62,464 bases of DNA, taken from assembly GCF_900100005.1 (NCBI RefSeq), contig NZ_FNEB01000011.1:1-62464 (forward strand), read 5' to 3'. Positions 59,323 through 62,464 of the stretch are shown in pieces. Made by a program: the position numbers and the translations under genes. The notes under the pieces are model-generated. The model was not told the origin of the DNA and did no database searches. It was given only the letters and a program-made list of their open reading frames with translations. This DNA comes from Lutimaribacter saemankumensis. Its GTDB lineage: Bacteria > Pseudomonadota > Alphaproteobacteria > Rhodobacterales > Rhodobacteraceae. Numbering within the stretch: the first letter of the stretch is position 1; each line of letters starts with the position of its first letter.

Positions 59323-59640
59323 TCAAATCAATGATTGGAGAAACCGATGTCCCACGACATATTTTTTAGACGGCTCATTGAAATCAGTGTGAAATTTACC
59401 GGTTAGCTCCGAAGCCGTAATTGATTCAAAACAAAAGGCCCCTTCGTCCGCAGAGCGGCCACTCAACCAGATCGCAGCGAATGACCGATCAGAGCCCTTA
59501 GCAGCCGTTCGGAGATGGCATACACCATGAGTTTGATCGGACTCTGGATACATGAAGAAAGCGTTTGTGATGTCTCGCGTTGCGCCGTGATTGCTGTTCG
59601 GGAAGGTCACCAATCCTTTGGATGGGGTTTGATCGACCAA
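59323..59640 (-). CDS. possible hypothetical protein (105 aa)
   Basis: An open frame MVDQTPSKGLVTFPNSNHGATRD... lies directly upstream of the DUF805 gene on the same strand. It has no signal peptide, membrane segment or recognisable motif and no convincing ribosome binding site. Base composition is less GC-rich than the catabolic island. It may be a genuine small gene, a decayed gene or a chance frame; I give it low weight. Confidence 0.25.
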   Translation of the reverse strand: MVDQTPSKGLVTFPNSNHGATRDITNAFFMYPESDQTHGVCHLRTAAKGSDRSFAAIWLSGRSADEGAFCFESITASELTGKFHTDFNEPSKKYVVGHRFLQSLI

Positions 59641-59699
59641 GACTCATTTCTAAAGGGCACGTTTATGCCTTGCTCTGAGCCTCAGGCTGGGCGTCTGCC

Positions 59700-60737
59700 T
59701 TAGGACAGCAGGATTTGCACTTTCCCATCTGGCTGAGCTAGTGCCTGCGGCAACCGCTCGATCGCGTGCTCAATCGGCAGTTCTGTCGACACATGTGTCG
59801 TCCACTGCCCATCGCGAAACCGGTTCTGCACCTCGCCAAAGACGAGTAGCTTGCGGAAGAAGGACGTATTGCTTGCCCACGATGTGGTCCAAAACCCCTC
59901 GACCGATTTATTTCGGAAGATCATCTCACTTGGGTCGAGAATTTCAGCCGGCGATGTATCGAGCTTCCCGTAGATGATCCATCGCGCATCGTCGCCCATC
60001 GCCTTATGTACCTGCGCACTGGCACTCCCGGCTACGGCGTCGAGAAAGATCACTGGCTTTTCCTTAGATAGAACTCTTTCCAAGTCTTCTGCATAAGTGG
60101 GAGATGTTTCATTCAAAACATACTCTGCGCCGAGCTCCTTCAATAATTTGATCGGGTCCTCACGCCTTACCAAAGCGATCATCTTCTTGCCTTGATCACG
60201 CGCCAGTCCCGCTACGAATTTGCCTAGCTGGCTTGCTGCAGCAGAAAAAACGAAAGCGTCGCCTGCACCCACCAGCTCCAACATTGCTGCAGCCGTCACC
60301 GGGTTAACTATCAATCCTGCCGCATCACGATCGGACACCCCCTTCTTCAGTGGCAATGCCACTGCTGCCTGGGTCACAGCATACTCGGCCCATGCTCCAG
60401 ACCCGTCCGGTGTCACGTAGAATGCCACGTCGCGTCCCTTTAGTAGGCGCCCCATCAACCCCGGCCCTGCTTCAACCACCGTACCGACACCTTCAAACCC
60501 CGCAGGTTGGCCCTGCATTCGTGCCTGGCCATAGTAGCCTTGGACGAACGCGATGTCTGATGGGTTGATTGCTGCCCTGCGCACTTTAATCAGAATTTGG
60601 CCTGGCCCCGGAACTGGACGCGGTATGCCCCCTAACTCCAAGAAATCGGCCGGTCGGTCCAATCGATTGCCAACATACCCTTCTTTGGTGGCAATCCCCC
60701 TGTGCCGGAGCAGCAACCCAAGCATCTCAGTCGGCAT
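59700..60737 (-). CDS. MDR-family NAD(P)H-dependent oxidoreductase (quinone-oxidoreductase-like)
   Basis: 345 aa. The GroES-like domain (GPGQILIKVRRAAINPSDIAFVQGYYGQARMQGQPAGFEGVGTVVEAG) is followed by a Rossmann domain (FSAAASQLGKFVAGLARDQGKKMIALVRR). No catalytic zinc cysteines are present, so it is of the quinone reductase or enoyl reductase type. NPSDIAFVQGYYG and the late GFWTTSWASNTSF parallel the MDR protein at 46311, though the two are diverged. Codon and base composition are lower in GC than the island. It stands alone on the minus strand, so a pathway cannot be assigned. Confidence 0.85.
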   Translation of the reverse strand: MPTEMLGLLLRHRGIATKEGYVGNRLDRPADFLELGGIPRPVPGPGQILIKVRRAAINPSDIAFVQGYYGQARMQGQPAGFEGVGTVVEAGPGLMGRLLKGRDVAFYVTPDGSGAWAEYAVTQAAVALPLKKGVSDRDAAGLIVNPVTAAAMLELVGAGDAFVFSAAASQLGKFVAGLARDQGKKMIALVRREDPIKLLKELGAEYVLNETSPTYAEDLERVLSKEKPVIFLDAVAGSASAQVHKAMGDDARWIIYGKLDTSPAEILDPSEMIFRNKSVEGFWTTSWASNTSFFRKLLVFGEVQNRFRDGQWTTHVSTELPIEHAIERLPQALAQPDGKVQILLS

Positions 60738-61082
60738 ATTCTAATTCCCCTCGTCTTAGGCCCCAGTTGGAAGCCAAGTATGCAATGTCGAAGCGAATAT
60801 CTTTGATCCGGAGCATTCTCGAGATCGAAACCTTCTGATGATCAAAGTGGTATATTTCAAAAGCGATCAAGTAGCCAATGTTCAGTGAGTAACGTGCATT
60901 CGGACAGTTGGAAGGCAATCGCTTCCGAGATCTTTATTTGGATACGCTCGCACAATTTCGAGAAAAATAAAATCGACCGGGGAACAGATGAAAGAAATCG
61001 TTTACGCTGATCTCCGATTATGAGCGCGTTCGGACAGGTGTGTACGGGCTCCGGTTATGCCGAGACGGCTTGAATCTTCCCG
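60738..61082. other. non-coding stretch, nothing recognised
   Basis: Between the MDR gene and the terminator at 61083 I see no credible gene, repeat or RNA. It is relatively AT-rich. It should contain the promoter of the leftward MDR gene. A short minus-strand frame at 60727-60918 lacks coding features. Confidence 0.4.
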
Positions 61083-61119
61083 TTTGAAAACGGTAGGCAA
61101 TCCGATGGAATGCCTACCG
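61083..61119 (-). terminator. intrinsic terminator of the small minus-strand gene
   Basis: Read on the minus strand, CGGTAGGCA pairs perfectly with TGCCTACCG (9 bp, plus positions 61111-61119 and 61091-61099), followed at once by TTTTC. The stem contains the stop codon of the gene at 61114-61305. The short U-run makes it moderate in strength. Confidence 0.65.
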
Positions 61120-61305
61120 GATATCATCATTAAGAGGTATTTTTCTCAGATCGACGTAGCCCATGAAAGTCTTGTGCTCGCCCTCGAACACTTCAATCAA
61201 AACCCTTAAGGGAAAAACAGACCAGTCGGCATGTATCTTGACCCGGCTGATCTGGGATGAAGTGGTTTGATAGCCGTTCGGAAAGCAAAGCGTTTTCTTA
61301 GTCAT
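61114..61305 (-). CDS. small hypothetical protein (63 aa)
   Basis: I start at ATG 61305 (MTKKTLCFPNGYQTTSSQISRVKIHADW), preceded by AGGAAGG at proper distance. The longer frame upstream has no such site. The protein looks like a small beta-rich domain ending FMGYVDLRKIPLNDDIR, without membrane segment. No family is recognised. A clean terminator at its end and a good ribosome site support it being expressed on its own. Confidence 0.55.
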   Translation of the reverse strand: MTKKTLCFPNGYQTTSSQISRVKIHADWSVFPLRVLIEVFEGEHKTFMGYVDLRKIPLNDDIR

Positions 61306-61384
61306 TGGAGCCTTCCTGCTCTGAGTAGGTCGCGAGCTAATTGTGTCTTGAGCGTTGCCGCGCCACGTCACAGTTTTTCGCCCG

Positions 61385-61891
61385 TCAGTCGGGATGCACA
61401 TTTTGCAATTTGCAGTTCGTGGTAAGGCCAATCACAGTCCAGTTGACGTCCAACGAAACCTCTCGCGCGTTCATCCACTTTTCCTGAAGCTTATAGGCCT
61501 GATACTCCCATCTTGCGCGACAGCCGCGGTTGGCTGTCGCTTGGCGGTGATGAACCAGTTCATGAAGCAAGACGGAGACGTCTTCGGTGTTTGTCGCGGT
61601 CCATGGACGGAAAAGCGTAATTGTACGGTCGCTTTTGTTATAAAGTCCCCGGGTGCGCTCTCCGACGGCCACTCGCGACGTGGTTCTTTCATCTTCCAAT
61701 TCAGGCGGATCTTTAAGGAATATTGCGGGTGCCTCAGAGGCTCGGGGCAAGTCGGAATGCTGGTCCAGCCAGACCTCGAGTTGTTCGACAAGTTCAGGCC
61801 GTGGTTGGGCGGCGACTGGCCCGGATGAGAGAAATGATGTAATTAAGACAAGTGCGGTGGTCACGAAGGCCACAGATTGCGAGGTATGCAT
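61385..61891 (-). CDS. secreted putative metallopeptidase-like protein (HExxH), DUF6647-like
   Basis: 168 aa with a signal peptide (residues 1-28, ending SSGPVAAQ). The mature part has a zinc-peptidase-type motif HELVHHRQ (HExxH) and a following Arg/Tyr segment CRARWEYQAYKLQEKWM. It lacks an obvious third zinc ligand I can assign, so protease activity is possible but unproven. Small secreted HELVHHxQ proteins of this size are assigned to DUF6647 to my recollection. GAGGAGAGC precedes the ATG. The start overlaps the divergent LysR fragment's frame. Confidence 0.7.
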   Translation of the reverse strand: MHTSQSVAFVTTALVLITSFLSSGPVAAQPRPELVEQLEVWLDQHSDLPRASEAPAIFLKDPPELEDERTTSRVAVGERTRGLYNKSDRTITLFRPWTATNTEDVSVLLHELVHHRQATANRGCRARWEYQAYKLQEKWMNAREVSLDVNWTVIGLTTNCKLQNVHPD

Positions 61892-62126
61892 GGCGCTCTC
61901 CTCGTTTGCTTTGATCCTTGGCGATCAGGCTAGCGGCACGGGGTGGCGCGAAACAAAAGATCAATTTTCACGAGGAGATGAAAAAATTTCATCCACTCGA
62001 AAAAGAAACCTTCCGCCTTTCACGGCGGTAAAAGCATTCGAAGCCGCCGCGCGGCATGCGAGTTTCAAGCTGGCAGCCAAAGAACTGTGCCTGTCACCGT
62101 CGGCTGTCTCGCACCAGATCCGGGCG
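61890..62126 (+). pseudogene. LysR-family regulator, N-terminal fragment cut by IS copy F
   Basis: The helix-turn-helix of a GcvA-like LysR regulator is visible: NLPPFTAVKAFEAAARHASFKLAAKELCLSPSAVSHQIR. The frame then enters the IS left end at 62127, so more than 200 residues of effector domain are missing. The start is uncertain; ATG 61890 is in frame but gives an unusually long N-terminus of about 40 residues, and a start nearer 61990 is likely. The fragment might still bind DNA but cannot respond normally. Confidence 0.8.
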
Positions 62127-62464
62127 GGTGCTGTCAGACTAATTCGAACTCGTCTCTGCCAGGACAGTGACACTGTCCCTTATGCCGCGCAGAGACTACG
62201 CCACTCGGCAAGAGCAGCGGTTCTGTTCTGCTTGAAGTGGTCCCGTTTGGAGAGGCTACGATCCTGGTTGAAGTGATTGAAGACGGAGGAATGGACGGCG
62301 ACGAACTTCTGCAGACTTCGCATTCGCCGAAAGCGCTGCATCGCGCGTTCTCGTCGTCGGAATGGAAGGTGTGAGTTCTCAACTCTGTTGTTCAGCCAGC
62401 GACCACAGGCTTGCCGGTCTTCACACCCCATGTCACGCAGCGCGGCTTTGTAGGAAGCAAGCCG
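62127..62464. mobile_element. IS6-family element, copy F (continues beyond window)
   Basis: The left end GGTGCTGTCAGACTAATTCG and 338 bases of the element are present; the rest lies beyond the right edge. It truncates the LysR gene on its left. Whether this copy is complete cannot be judged. Confidence 0.9.
62180..62464 (-). CDS. IS6-family transposase, C-terminal part (copy F, partial)
   Basis: The visible part runs from about residue 141 (LASYKAALRDMGCEDRQACGRW) to WRSLCAA and stop, with catalytic E170 in NNRVENSHLPF. No stop interrupts it; the Tyr codon at 146 is intact. The N-terminal two thirds are outside the window. Confidence 0.88.
   Translation of the reverse strand, partial: RLASYKAALRDMGCEDRQACGRWLNNRVENSHLPFRRRERAMQRFRRMRSLQKFVAVHSSVFNHFNQDRSLSKRDHFKQNRTAALAEWRSLCAA

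Noticed and set aside
60727-60918. 63-codon minus-strand frame upstream of the MDR gene
   Set aside because: No ribosome site and no protein-like pattern, and it overlaps the start of the well-supported MDR gene.

Overview
The window looks like accessory DNA from an alphaproteobacterium, most likely a Rhodobacterales (Roseobacter-group) bacterium. The basis is the GC-rich coding style, two complete TRAP transporters, ATGA-coupled catabolic operons, FnrL-type operators and the general character of the predicted proteins. The taxon is an inference, because no rRNA or tRNA gene is visible. No CRISPR array was seen.

The region is a mosaic built by one IS6-family insertion sequence. Four full-length copies, each 818 bp (7347-8164, 17342-18159, 25836-26653, 58184-59001), a fifth running off the right edge (from 62127), two internally deleted derivatives (2908-3059 and 14263-14636) and several solo right ends cut it into modules. 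No full copy has an 8-bp target duplication. Several genes are cut exactly at an IS edge: a serine recombinase, an acyl-CoA dehydrogenase, a DUF805 protein and a LysR regulator.

Modules from left to right. (1) 0.6-2.8 kb: small uncharacterised proteins, a zinc-ribbon protein and a transglutaminase-like protein. (2) 2.9-14.6 kb: a low-oxygen island bracketed by the two deletion derivatives. It carries DUF302, a TVP38-like membrane protein, a Cu+-type P-ATPase, a methyltransferase, a CbpA/CbpM chaperone pair, a multi-spanning transporter and a complete-looking [FeFe]-hydrogenase with an unusual C-terminal SnoaL/NTF2-like domain. FNR-type boxes precede three of its transcription units. (3) 14.7-17.3 kb: an ArsR / ArsP-like permease / MFS efflux operon. 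(4) 18.2-20.5 kb: a GntR regulator with a gamma-glutamyltransferase. (5) 20.6-25.8 kb: a prophage-like block (terminase, DUF5681, ParB-methyltransferase, DUF3489, DUF2924, truncated recombinase). (6) 26.7-58.1 kb: a large catabolic island. (7) 59-62.5 kb: a mixed tail of small or truncated genes.

The catabolic island appears to import an organic acid by two TRAP systems. Four AMP-forming ligases would activate acids to CoA thioesters. Processing enzymes include a P450, an enoyl reductase-like MDR enzyme, hydratases, an SDR dehydrogenase, two thiolase-family proteins and Atu/Liu-like acyl-CoA carboxylases with an AtuA protein. The layout recalls acyclic terpene or branched-acyl catabolism, but the substrate cannot be read from sequence. 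A shared 18-bp dyad lies before the first TRAP operon, the P450 operon and the second TRAP operon. Partial versions lie near a TetR gene and a ligase promoter, suggesting one regulon. The acyl-CoA dehydrogenase of the island is truncated by an IS, so the pathway may be broken or completed from elsewhere.
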